Positions 41,660-52,350 of a stretch of DNA of 64,000 nt are shown in pieces. This DNA is from Forficula auricularia (lineage: Eukaryota; Arthropoda; Insecta; Dermaptera; Forficulidae), in the NCBI GenBank assembly GCA_024734495.1, contig JALMQS010000055.1:7931386-7995385 (forward strand). Reading direction: 5' to 3'. A program made the translations under genes and the position numbers. How positions within the stretch are numbered: position 1 is the first letter of the stretch; every line of letters begins with the position of its first letter. The notes under the pieces were generated by a model that saw only the letters and a list, made by a program, of their open reading frames with translations, ran no database searches and had not been told where the DNA came from.

Positions 41660-42873
41660 TCTATATATATAAAATTAAGGTTTTGTCTGTACATTGGTCC
41701 AAATCACGCCAAATTTTAGTTGCACACGTTTCAAGCAAAGTTATGAACGAAAACACCCTCAACAAAATTCCTGTCTGTATGTCTGTCTGTTTCAGTGGTT
41801 TCCGCGAAAAGTTGCTCACGATTCACGTCAAAACGGCTGAAGGGATTATTATGAAATTTCATATTTGTATCAGAGGTCTTCTAACTTACGTTTTTAGCTA
41901 TATAACGTTTTGATATTTTGACCCCAAAAGGGGGTTTGGGGGGGTGCACGAATGAAAATTATCAAATAACTCTTAAACTATTAACTCTACGGGAAATTTT
42001 ATAATGAGCAAAGTTGTAGGGGATGTGATTTCTGACAACTTTTGTTTAAAAAATTCCCCCAAAAACCACCCAAAAAGGGGGGAAGGAGAAAAATATATAA
42101 ATTCTTGCCCTTGGAGCAAACTCAACCAAATTTTGTATACATAATCTGTAGGCCTCTAGAGAGCTAGAAATGCAAAAACTAACCACCCAAAATGGGGGGC
42201 GTCCCAAAATAGGGGGGGTCAAAAATGAAAATTCTTGCTCTTGGACCAAACTCAACCAAATTTTGTTTACATAATCTGTGGGTCACTAGAAGGCTAGAAA
42301 TGCAAAAACTGGGTGCGGGGGTGGAGTGGGGGTGGGTTAGGGCATGGGATGCGCGGAGTGGAATGGCGGTGGAGTGAGGGAGTATGGCGGAGTAGGGGGG
42401 GGTGCAAGGTTGGTGGATGGGGGGTTCAGGTGAGGGTCCAGTGGCGTAGTGGGGTGGTACGGGGTGGGGGTCCGAGGTGGGGGTGCAGGTTAGAGTGTTG
42501 AAGTGGTGGTGTGGGGGCGGGGGTTGGGGTGCTGGGTGGGTTTCGTGGAGTGTGGTGGGTTGGAGTGGGGGTGAGGTTGGGGTTCGTGGGTTGGGGGCCC
42601 GAGGTGGGTGGGGTGAGGGTTGGGGTGGTGGTGTGGGGGCGGGGGTTGGGGTGCTGGGTGGGTTTCGGGGAGTGTGGTGGGTTGGAGTGGGGGGTGAGGT
42701 TTGGGTTCTGTGGTATGGGGGCGGGGGTTGGGCACGGGTTCATGGTGCGGGGGTAGGGGTGCTGGATGGGTCGGGGGGGGAGTGTAGTGTGAGGGTGGGA
42801 TTCGTGGGTTGGGGTCCAGGGGCGTGCCCCCTGGCTAGCAAGAGGGCCGCCGAAGGCGGAGCCTTGCAGCTAG
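41660..42873 (+). mobile_element. Complete non-autonomous Helitron, 1.2 kb
   Basis: Begins TCTATATATATAAAATTAAG after an A, and ends with a CCGCCGAAGGCGG hairpin, GCAG and CTAG before a T. These are the Helitron hallmarks: TC start, 3-prime hairpin, CTRR end, insertion between A and T. No Rep/helicase ORF. It contains related internal repeats and a long G-rich array. Confidence 0.85.
42310..42815 (+). repeat. G-rich minisatellite inside the Helitron
   Basis: Repeated GGGGGCGGGGGTTGGGGTGC, GGTGGGTTGGAGTGGGG and related words over 500 bp with strong strand asymmetry. Open frames on both strands here (about 42313-42884 and 42426-42743) are translations of the repeat, not genes. Confidence 0.8.
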
Positions 42874-43003
42874 TCTTTAAATAATTAAACGTAGTTTTTT
42901 TTAAAAAAATCCTGGGTATAAAATGTTAATAAATATAATGCAATTATAAATGGAAAAAATGATGATGTCGATATTTCACCAAAAATTTTAAGTTCATATA
43001 AAC

Positions 43004-43514
43004 CAGGGGTGTCCAACCTTTTAGATTGCCTGGGTCACATGGGAAGAATACGAGTTGTATTGGGCCACACATAAAATACATTAACGCTGATGAGCCAAAA
43101 AAAAGTAGAATATTTAAGTTATTTAAAACTTATTACTTTATAAAATTAATACAAGTCAGCAACATAAAATTAGTGAGATGTTTGTCATTGTTTTTGAGGC
43201 ATTAATCCGAAGATATTTGGCTCAAAGGAATTCTCAGTAAGTTCTAAGGTGCCCTCAAATATTTTGGAACTAGCTTCCCGTTAAGTTTTCATTGTTGAAA
43301 ATAGTTGCTTGAATAAATAAAATTATTAAATACCTCATTGCTAAATATCGTGTTAAATCCAAAAATTCATTACCTATAAAATAATATTGTATTTTTAGCA
43401 ATTTGACTTTAGTCGCAAACTCATAAAGTTTGTAAGTTTGAGATTTTTCGGGCTACATTGATAGTTGTCTTGGGCCGCATGAAGCCCGCGGGCCGAGGAT
43501 TATACAAACCTCTG
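43004..43514. mobile_element. Non-autonomous hAT, 511 bp, 8-bp duplication
   Basis: Starts CAGGGGTGTCCAACCTTTT and ends with CAAACCTCTG, flanked by ATATAAAC (42996-43003) and ATATAAAA (43515-43522). GGGCCACAC and GGGCCGC words inside are usual for this hAT group. Confidence 0.75.
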
Positions 43515-43522
43515 ATATAAAA

Positions 43523-44850
43523 AGTAACAAGTGCAGATGTGGAACGAGCCCCTTTTCTTTATTGAAACCAATTCTCGACGACAGGAGAAGTAAAACTTAA
43601 CGGGAAAACATTTTGTACTTGGTAGTACATTTTAACGAAAATTATTATTTTTTTTGTATTATTAACTCTTTGTAAAATTGATTCTTTAAGTTATTATTTA
43701 TTGTTTTTCATTTATCGTTTACGAACTTAAAATTACTTATTTTATTGTAGTTATATTATTATTATAATGTTGAATTTATGCATTCTTGACATAATAAAAA
43801 TATAAATGATCTTTGCCAAGTTTCAGCAAAATCAGATGCTTAAATTCTGAAGAATTAAAAATAAAACAATGCATCAGGATCCGTGATATAAAGACTAGTA
43901 CTCAATAATAATTACTTTTTTATTGATAAAAATAAAGTGGAACTAAATTGAATCAAATATATTAACTACCTACATGATAAAATATCAAGAAATATCTCTT
44001 GTATACTATTAAGTAACTCATATTTAAAATAAGTAATAAATGAAAAAGCAGAGACATTAATAAAAAAAACTATTACACATAATTAGAGTGGAAATAAAAT
44101 GAAACTACTTAAGAGAAATTTATTTTCAAATGTATTTTTCTCCCTTCATTGAACAGGTGTATAAATTATTCTAAAGTGCAACAACCTCATAGAAATCAGC
44201 CCACAATTTGCATATTTATTACTATACTATATACTATACTTGATAAAAAAACTCTATTTTAAATGAATACATTGAAATGAGTTTTGTGCCCCTAATCCAA
44301 AATTATTAAGTGTATTCATTTGTAGAAAAAGAAAGATAAATAAAACTTGAAATACTGCTAAAAATCGAAAGCTACGAGCTACGATCTTCATTTCTCAAAC
44401 TCTAAAAACTATTCTTGGCACGCGCGTCTCCAGTCAAAGGTCAGATGGCAATTTTTAAATAATAGAGGAAAGATGGAAATAGCACGTTAGTACATCTTTT
44501 CTATAATTACTGCTGATCGAGAGCGAAGTAGGGGGGAGTAAGGTAAATTTAAAAAGATAGAAACGGCATTGGTTAGTTATTTATTTATGTATGTCTTTAT
44601 TTAACTTACTGTATGTATGTACTGAATAGCATAAGAAATTTCATACAAATAAATAACTCTTTATTAATTTTCAAAACTAAAACAGTAAAATATTCTGAAA
44701 AAATCATTTGGCAGAGAAATTTGGAAAACGAAATGAGCCCTTAATCATTTACCTGAGACCCTATTTCATATAAAGAGTCTTCATAGAAAGAAAAAGCATT
44801 TTGTCAATTTCCAATATTAAACTTGAAAAGATTTTCTGTTGAAAACAAAA
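43523..44850. other. No gene recognised
   Basis: AT-rich DNA without ORFs or clear repeat boundaries. Confidence 0.4.
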
Positions 44851-44900
44851 AAGAAAAATCGAGTCGAAACATTTTTCCCGACTCCGACTCCATAGCCCTA
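44850..44900 (-). mobile_element. hAT end fragment
   Basis: CCCGACTCCGACTCCATAGCCCT reads inverted as AGGGCTATGGAGTCGGAGTC, a common hAT end. A similar fragment lies at 48195-48275. Confidence 0.45.
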
Positions 44901-44924
44901 GAGCAGAAAATATTTTTAGAGAAA

Positions 44925-45670
44925 TTTTAAATTAAGGATAGTCACTCCCTTTAGGGGATGAAGGGTTGATCAGAAATCTTATTTAGGGTCATATTTACGC
45001 TAAGTTATTTGGAATTTCTCTAGAATCTAGTAGTAATCACTTTTTTATTGAAATTTTAAATTAAGGGTAGTCACCCTCTTTAGTGGGTCAATGAAAGGGT
45101 CAATCAGAAAACTTATTTATGGTCATATTTAGATTTAGTGATTTGAAATTGCTCTAGAATCTACTAGAAATCATTTTTTTAGTGAAATTTTAAATTAAGG
45201 ATAGCAACCCCTTTAGGGAATGAAGGGTTAAGAAAACTTATTTCACGCCATTTTCATACTTAGTGACTTGAAAATTGCTCTAGAATCTAGTAGAAATAAT
45301 TTTGTTAGTGAAATTTTAAATTAAGAGATGAAGGGTTGATCATAAAACTTATTTAGTGTCATATTTACACTAAATGATTTGGAATTTCTCTAGAATGTAG
45401 CAGAAATTATTTTTTTAGTGAAATATTAAATTAAGGGTAGTCACCCCCTTTGGGGGATGAAGGTTCAATCAGAAAACTTATTTCAGGCCATATTCATACT
45501 TAATGACTTAGAATTGCTCTAGAATCTAGTAGAAATCATTTTTTTAATGAAATTTTAAATTAAGGGTAGTCACCCCCTTTAGGGAATGAACGGTTCATCA
45601 AAAAACTTATATCAGGCCATATTCATAATTAGTGATTTGTAATTTCTCTAGAATCTAGTAGAAATAATTT
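44925..45670 (+). repeat. Tandem array, six units of about 125 bp
   Basis: GAAATTTTAAATTAAGG starts units near 44930, 45052, 45184, 45309, 45421 and 45548; each contains GGTAGTCACC, GGATGAAGGG and CTCTAGAATCTAGTAGAAAT. Confidence 0.8.
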
Positions 45671-45881
45671 AATTTCTTTTTTGAATTATTAATATTTTCC
45701 TTAGGGGTCACCCATCCAAGAATTAGCCATGAATCGTGTCGCTTAACTTGTCTGATCATTTAATATAATATTTTCTACATGCATTTGCTTATTAGAAGAA
45801 TAAATGTTTTTTTTTTTATTATATTAGAAAACATGGAAATATAAATTTATATTTTGCATTGATTTCTATTGCATTGTGATT

Positions 45882-45935
45882 CTCGGTTCGGTTCGGTTTA
45901 ACTCTTAACCGATGTGAACCGAGAAATGCAAAATC
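45882..45935. repeat. GGTTCGG hairpin
   Basis: TCTCGGTTCGGTTCGG and AACCGATGTGAACCGAGA are partly complementary. Related in vocabulary to the long hairpin at 18532-18706. Confidence 0.4.
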
Positions 45936-45989
45936 CACTTTGCCTATTCATTCAAGCAAGCAGTGGATCTGGACTTTAGAATTTTTTAC

Positions 45990-46435
45990 TAGAATGTTGA
46001 TAAATCTTTAAAAACCTCTCTATCTTGCAAACCATTAATCGGAGATATTTTTATTCGAAAGGACCTTTTTTGTAGAAAATTAAATTTTCTACAAATTGTT
46101 TCTTCGGGTTTATTCGATTAAGTTAATATTTTAGCCAATACGAGAAAATTTTTAATGTTGATAAATCTTTAAAGCCCTATATCTTGAAAACCATTAATCA
46201 GAGAGATTTTATTCAAGGGACCATTTTTGTAGACAATTAAATTTTCTATAATTTTCTCTCAATTAAGTTAATATTTTAGCCAATAAGCAAAAAAAATATT
46301 TCAATAAATTCTTTAAACGCCTTTATTTGGAAAACCATTAATTAGAAAGATTTTATTTAAAGATCTTTCTGTAGAGAATTAAATTTTCTACAAACTTTCC
46401 CTTTAAGTTTATTCGATTAAATTAGTATTTTTGCC
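45990..46435 (+). repeat. Tandem array, three units of about 150 bp
   Basis: GATAAATCTTTAAA, AAACCATTAATC and GAAAATTAAATTTTCTAC recur at about 45997, 46158 and 46307. Confidence 0.7.
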
Positions 46436-46584
46436 ACTATTATATATTAAATCTAAGTTATTATGACTTTTTATGAACATAATTTTCAAGTTTTCATACT
46501 ACAACCATTTCATTATATCCTTATATATTATTTTATTTTGGGATTGTAGGACCAAAAAATGAAAATAAAAGTCTATCAATCAAA

Positions 46585-46640
46585 TTCAACCAAATTTTGT
46601 ATACATAATTTCATTGGGCCCCAGAAAACTAAAAATACAA
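46585..46640 (+). repeat. Helitron-internal repeat fragment
   Basis: CAACCAAATTTTGTATACAT and GGCCCCAGAAAACTAAAAAT match the units at 6725-7345 and within 41660-42873. Confidence 0.5.
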
Positions 46641-46689
46641 AATCGAACCGTCCAAACTGTACTTACTTTAAAAACATGCCTCGTATTAA

Positions 46690-47350
46690 ATGAAGTTTGG
46701 ACCGCCCTGTATATTCATATTTTCATAGTAAATGAATTTTCGACCACCCTGTTTATTCATATTTTTATAGTAAATGAATTTTCGACTACCCTGAAAATTC
46801 ATATTTTATATAGTAAATGAATTTTTAGACCACCCTGGATATTCATATTTTTAAAATAAAATAAAGTTTGGACCACCCTGTATATTCATATTTTTAAAGT
46901 AAATGAATTTTTTACCACCCTGGATATTCATAATTTTAAAGTAAATGAATTTTTAGACCACCCTGTATATTCATATTATGTCATAGTAAATGAATTTTCG
47001 ACCACCTCGGATATTCATATTTTTATAGTAAATGAATTTTCGACCACCCTGAAAATTCATATTTTTATAGTAAATGAATTTTTAGACCACCCTGGATATT
47101 CATATTTTTATAGTAAATGAATTTTTAAACCCTCCTGTATATTCATATTTTTAAAGTAAATAAAGTTTGGACCACCCTGTATATTCATATTTTTAAAGTA
47201 AATGAATTTTTTACCACCCTGGATATTCATAATTTTAAAGTAAATGAATTTTTAGACCACCCTGTATATTCATATTTTTATAGTAAATGAATTTTCGACC
47301 ACCTCGGATATTCATATTTTTTATATTAAATGAAGTTTGGACCACCCTGT
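46690..47350 (+). repeat. Minisatellite built from mariner terminal repeats
   Basis: About 15 units of roughly 43 bp read GACCACCCTGTATATTCATA then TTTTTATAGTAAATGAATTTT. The reverse of the unit head, TATACAGGGTGGTCCAAAC, is a mariner-type terminal repeat. The outermost units keep the fuller GTTTGGACC, inner ones diverge. Confidence 0.85.
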
Positions 47351-47936
47351 ATAGTATAATGTTAATTATAATATGTAATCAATTAATTGAATAAACAGTT
47401 AGGACAAGAGAAAGTATGTTTTAGGATACTACAAAGTACCTATATGACGTTTGTCTTACCTTTGGCTGGCTGGCTGGCTATCGAGAAGCCCTTCTACCTA
47501 ATAATATACTGAGCTTTCAATGAAAGGAAGGAGACCAGCCAGCTTTTTATCAATTTTCTTGAATTTCGATATATAATTTTTCAAGGGAATTTTCCAATAA
47601 ACATTTCTATTAATTTTTTTATGAATTAAATGAAATATAATGTACTCATAGGTGATGGACCAAAACATTAGGGACGTAATCAGAATTTTTTTGGGGGGAG
47701 GGTGCCCGATTGTATTTATATATTTATTTTGAAAATAAAACTAATTTCAATAATCTTGATAACTCAAAAATAAAAAATGGTAGAAAGTTCATTATGGTGT
47801 CAAAATTTGTGTAATTCTAAATCAATAACTGATAATATTTTGAGTTTTCTATTTTGAAAATTTTTCGGGCAAAAGTGCAAAAAAGTATTTATAATAAAAT
47901 AATAAATAAAATCGTAAAAGCTCTTTCTATATCTAC

Positions 47937-48040
47937 AGAGGTTGTCATCTATTAGATTCGAAATGGAATGGATTAATTTTAATTATATGTCAGAAGGGTT
48001 GTTTTTATCAATTTAGAATCAAACCCTAGTGTCCTCTTAA
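47937..48040 (-). repeat. SINE family S3, copy 2
   Basis: The minus strand matches 95-200: a B-box-like GGGTTTGATTC, then AATCCATTCCATT and TCTAATAGATGACAACC. Confidence 0.45.
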
Positions 48041-48194
48041 AAGTCTATTTCTATCGACTAGTTGAATTCTTATGTTATTTTATTTTTTTAATTCAAACTA
48101 GCTATAGAAAGTAAATTTTAATGCGAAAATTTGTGTTTGTTTTTAATACAGAGAATGATTATATTTTAAATTTTAGGCTTTCTAAAACAAAAAG

Positions 48195-48275
48195 AGAGAA
48201 ATCCCGGTCTCGGAGTCGGCACATTTTCCGACTTCTCCAGCCAGTAATTCCTCCCAATTCCGCTCCATAGCCCTT
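48195..48275 (-). mobile_element. hAT end fragment
   Basis: CTCGGAGTCGG and CGCTCCATAGCCCTTA resemble the fragment at 44850-44900. Confidence 0.35.
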
Positions 48276-48279
48276 ATTT

Positions 48280-49270
48280 TAAGGGGCAGTTATGATAAAA
48301 GCATATGTATATAAACATATGTTTTTTAATTTCAATTTATTTAGTTTTAAGCTAGTTTCGCGACAATACTAGCAAAAAGTTAATGCAAGAGTATATAAAA
48401 TAGACAATAAGGATTCATAATTCATAAGCCCAAAACTTTTTGATGTTTATGTACCACTACTAGCCAATCCCGTGCTCGTTTGACAAATCTGGCAATACTG
48501 AAGACCTTGTATATATTTTATCATAGAAATGTCAGATAAAGTACATTATAAATGGAGATTAATAAAACAAAAAGTTCTTAATAAGCCATTGAAAGCTGTT
48601 GCGACAATGGCTGAAGCGAAAAAACTTCAAAAAAGTAATAAGGTTAACCAATTTTTTAGGTTAAATATATGCTTTGTTGCCAGCTTGCTTTTAGTGTAAA
48701 TTTTTCATTATACATTTTTCATTATTTATTCATTATTATCTCAGAAACTGTGTTGTAACTATAAATTAAATTTTTCTTAAAAAATGTATTAGTTGTTGTT
48801 TAATGTTGATTTAATTTTTTAATAACAATGGTAAGAAGAGTTTCTTAATTATAGTTAAATATGTATGTAAACTTTCCGATATCACGTATAGTGTAATATA
48901 TAAGAGTCTGAAAAACTCTATCTTTGGAATTTCAAATCTCCGGAACTATATTGTTCATAAATTTCGTTTTGCCACCAATCGATGCATGAAGTATTTAAAT
49001 AATAATCTGTTTAAATTTCAAAAATATCCTAAGATAACCCATATGGTGAAATAACTACCTTAAATAAAAAAATATTTGTTTGTAAATTTATTAATACCTA
49101 TAATATATAAATTTATTAGTAAGATCCCTAGGTAACTGCGATAGCTCACTTGTCCCCCCGAATATCTGAGAAATTTGTGAAGTGCCTACCAGGACTTGAA
49201 AACGTTTTCACTTTTTCCTTCAATTTTAATTTAAAAATGATCAGGTTTTCTTTTTGATTGGGATTGTACA
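48280..49270. other. No gene recognised
   Basis: AT-rich. A stretch at 48529-48640 on the plus strand reads MSDKVHYKWRLIKQKVLNKP, a short open frame without recognised family; chance is likely. Confidence 0.35.
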
Positions 49271-49278
49271 TAATAAAT

Positions 49279-49889
49279 CAGAGGTCGGGGAACTTTTTTA
49301 GCCATTACCCCAAATATTTTTGCGTAGGTCTCTGATACAGCTACATTCTGAAAAAAAAGCAACGTAAGTGTATATTAAAAGAGAAAGAATTCAATCTTTA
49401 GGACAAATTCTAAGATTTTAGTAGAAATATCATTAAATTGCAATATCAGAGGAGAATCATCCCCTCACGAGTCGAACCTGAGAACTAACATGCTTTCCGG
49501 GCAGTCAGCTCTCTGTAAAAACATATAGTAAATTTATAATTTTTTTAACAGTGTAGCTACAATGTTCTTCAGTCTACCAGAGCATTGTACTCGTAAGCTA
49601 AATAAGATTCAAACTTGAAATTAAAAAATTACTATCGGCTGCCCAGAAAGCATGTTAGTTCTCAGGTTCGACTCCTGAGGATAAATCCCCCTAATATCGC
49701 AATTTAATAATATTTCTATTAAAATCTTAGAATTTGTCCTAATAATTGAATTTTTTTTCTTTTAAAATACATTGGTTAATCTTACTATAATAGTTTATAA
49801 AATAGAAAATTTTAAAAATGTCCTTATTACTCCTGATAGGTTCATTGTTACCCCATTTGGGGTAATTTACCCAGGTTCCCTGACCCCTG
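49279..49889. mobile_element. Non-autonomous hAT, 611 bp, perfect 8-bp duplication
   Basis: Flanked by TAATAAAT at 49271-49278 and 49890-49897. Ends CAGAGGTCGGGGAACTT and, inverted, CAGGGGTCAGGGAACCT. The interior is a tRNA-like palindrome. Confidence 0.8.
49374..49760. repeat. Palindrome with tRNA-like arms
   Basis: Arms about 49374-49506 and 49637-49760 contain GCTGCCCAGAAAGCATG, TTAGTTCTCAGG and TTCGACTCCTGAGG; the latter contains a B-box-like GGTTCGACTCC. The centre also has a minor inverted repeat (TAGCTACAATGTTC / GAGCATTGTACTCGTAAGCTA). Confidence 0.65.
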
Positions 49890-50035
49890 TAATAAATGAA
49901 TGTAAGAATAATACTTTTTTTCTCTCCCGCAAGCCAAATGCACTTCTACCTAAGTGTGATTTTCTCATTGTTATTCAAAAAATAAATAAATAAATAATAT
50001 GCAAAGAAGTGAATATAACTTTTAGCAGGTCGTTT

Positions 50036-50445
50036 ATGTTTATGGCTCCGTGTTATTTTTGCCAAGTAATTTCCCGGTCTAATCCCTTGTATTGTCTTTT
50101 AATCCGCGCTAATGCGCTGGGAACGGCCGCTTGTGGTCCTTGTGCTTGTGTCTGTCGCTTAATGAAGCTGACTTGGCAATCCCGATAAGGAAATGAATGG
50201 GTTCTCTCGGACCAGGGACCAGGTGCAGATCAAAGGTCGCCGCACATGACAAAGCCCCTGGCTGGCTCTTTCGTGACCTTTGACACCAGTGTACCAGAGT
50301 ACCTACCAGTACCTGCGCTCACAGACACTCTGGTCTGGCTATGCCCCCTGCGTCACGCTCTCTCTTTCTCATCTCCCTCACGCCAACATCCGAGGATTAT
50401 TTTAAGAAACTCAAACAAATTCTCTGTCCATCCCGACTGACGTAA
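50036..50445. promoter_or_regulatory. GC-rich island with clustered factor motifs
   Basis: Two DR1-type nuclear-receptor sites: AGATCA-A-AGGTCG at 50227-50239 and, reversed, GTGTCA-A-AGGTCA at 50274-50286. Also two TAATCC words, TGTGGTCC, CCGATAAGG, CAGGTG and ACAAAG. The density and lack of a splice-bounded ORF suggest an enhancer. Confidence 0.4.
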
Positions 50446-50589
50446 ATGAGAGAAATATTTTTTTTACCCTCGAATTCTTTTCATTGACAAGACTGAAAAA
50501 TTTAATGTCAAACATTCACGCATCTTCATTTAAACCATATTACAATTTTATATGATATACCTATATATTTTTTATTGAATATGTTGCAG

Positions 50590-50985
50590 TCGCAGTAAAA
50601 ACCCGTTTTTAGTAAGAACGGATTCTTACTAGTTAAAACGAGTTTCGCTGAATACCTTTGTGACAACTAGAGTTTACTGATGTTGTTTGAGTTTGGTTCA
50701 AAGGTCCAGAATCTTCATTTTTGACCTCCTGCCTCATTTTGGGTGTTTATTTTCAAAATTCTTTAAACGAAAATGTCAAAAATTAGAAGCAAAGTTGTAG
50801 AGGATGTAATTTTTGACATTTTCGTTGAAAATAAACAGTCGAAAATGAGGCAGGAGGTCAAAAATGAAGATTCTAGGCCTTTGAACCAAACTCAACCAAT
50901 CAGTTAACTCTAGTTGCCACACAGGTATTCAGTGAAACGCGTTTTAACTAGTAAGAATAAGTTCTTATTAAAAACAACATATATA
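50590..50985. mobile_element. pogo-like foldback, family G, copy 2
   Basis: Mirror arms with CCGTTTTTAGTAAGAACGG, GCTGAATACC, CTAGAGTTTACTGATG and GAAAATGTCAAAAATTA. It is the uninterrupted counterpart of 36945-37610. Confidence 0.65.
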
Positions 50986-51088
50986 TAGAATTAGTATAAT
51001 TCGATACAAGGATTGAGAAAAATAAATTTGTGAACATATAATATTTTATAAAACAAACATTCCTTACATATTCTTTCCACTGCTTCAC

Positions 51089-51427
51089 TCATTCATTTAT
51101 AATAAATGATCGGAGACACAGAGCACCCCAAATAAAAATATATAAATTCAACTCCTTCAAGCTCAAAGGTCTTAAAATATCCCAAAAAGTTTCAGCATTC
51201 TCAAATAAACCTCGCTCAATGCATTGTACATTGGACACCCATTGAAATAGATCTTCATTTTCGTATTTATTACAAATGGACCACACCATCTCAGGATTTA
51301 TTCTGTGTCCAGTCCCATTCAGCAAAAAATACAGTGTTTTTTATTGCCCATTCTAGCCTGATAAAGAATTCTCTTCATCCTAATGGTTGCCAGAATTCCT
51401 CCCTGACTATAATCGATCAATCTCTAA
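51089..51427 (-). pseudogene. LINE reverse transcriptase, C-terminal zinc-binding region
   Basis: Minus strand 51427-51328 encodes RLIDYSQGGILATIRMKRIL and YQARMGNKKHCIFC; after a frameshift 51325-51089 continues LLNGTGHRINPE, then WSICNKYENEDLFQWVSN. A CxxC followed by E-x-ED-x2-H/W and C is typical after the RT domain of non-LTR elements. One frameshift and loss of conserved His/Cys mark it as dead. Clade not determined. Confidence 0.6.
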
Positions 51428-51838
51428 AGAGGAGCAAAGGAGGAATTTATTTGTTATGGTCTTTCATAAAATAAAAAACATCCAGTTCCCCTGTTAGGCT
51501 ACTTACGTTACCCCGAATTTCTTCCGGGTCCTGTCTAAGTCAAATTTATATTTTATTTAAAACAGTGAAAAACTTATTCATTTGACAGGCCCAACTTAAA
51601 TTGATTGAATGATTCTCCTTCTCACTAAATATTAAATAAATATTCTTAAATATTCTAAATATTAAGGTAAATATTCTTTGGTAACATATTTTGAGCAATC
51701 TATATTCGGGCTCTGAAAGAATTTATTTTATAAATGTTGAGTAAAGCTTACATAATTTAATATATCAAATTGTTCAAGAATTATTAGGTTTTCGGTAAAG
51801 AATAAACCCTTAATTATTTATTTCCGAGTAGATTATAG

Positions 51839-52127
51839 ATTAAGAGGCGACTGTGGGTCAGTGGATAGAGTGTTGTGTCGCTGACTCGGAGATCGCTGGT
51901 TCGAGACCGAGTCTCGGCAGATAGATATTTGCAGTCGCCTCCTCTTGGAAAGTAATGGCAACCTACCAAGAGTATAATTGCCAAGTGACCTCTCCAAATT
52001 AGCCGTTCGGAACTGGCGTTAAAAAGTAGGTCCCGTATATCTGTGTAAAACAACTAAACACACTCAGCACAGGTATATGTGGAGAGGAGCCGACACCCGT
52101 TTCGGGTATGGCACTCGAAGAAGAAGA
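51839..52127 (+). mobile_element. tRNA-derived SINE, family S2, 9-bp duplication
   Basis: A box region GTGGGTCAGTGGATAGAG, B box GGTTCGAGACC, then a body with GTAATGGCAACCTACC, and an end GGTATGGCACTCG followed by AAG repeats. Flanked by AGATTATAG at 51830-51838 and 52128-52136. Confidence 0.85.
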
Positions 52128-52271
52128 AGATTATAGTACTCTTCAAACATTAATGGGGTCCTGTTTTACATTTGAACAGACCATAAAAAATACTGGCATT
52201 TCTGGAAGTCTATCTTCATTGTTATAACTTGGAGAATTTTTTTTTATTTTTTTTTCAAGATTATCCTAAAT

Positions 52272-52350
52272 CAGTGGCTTCTTAAACTATGGGTAGCGAC
52301 CCCATTTTGGGTCGAGTAACTGAATTTTGGGACCGCGAAACATAGGGCAA
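52272..52350 (+). mobile_element. hAT 5-prime end fragment
   Basis: CAGTGGCTTCTTAAACTATG followed by GCGACCCCATTTTGGGTCG resembles hAT ends at 15111 and 28066. No mate was found. Confidence 0.45.

Noticed and set aside
42313..42884. Long overlapping open frames on both strands rich in Gly/Val/Trp or Pro/Thr/His
   Set aside because: They are translations of the G-rich minisatellite inside the Helitron; repeats open all frames at once.
44925..47350. CRISPR-like or regularly spaced array
   Set aside because: Units are contiguous satellites with no unique spacers, in a eukaryotic setting.
51490..51550. Short minus-strand exon with donor GTAAGT and peptide DRTRKKFGV
   Set aside because: Only about 30-40 bp, weak acceptor, and adjacent to a LINE fragment; not enough support.
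51814..52053. 79-codon minus-strand ORF
   Set aside because: Falls within the tRNA-derived SINE at 51839-52127, whose ends and target duplication are clear.
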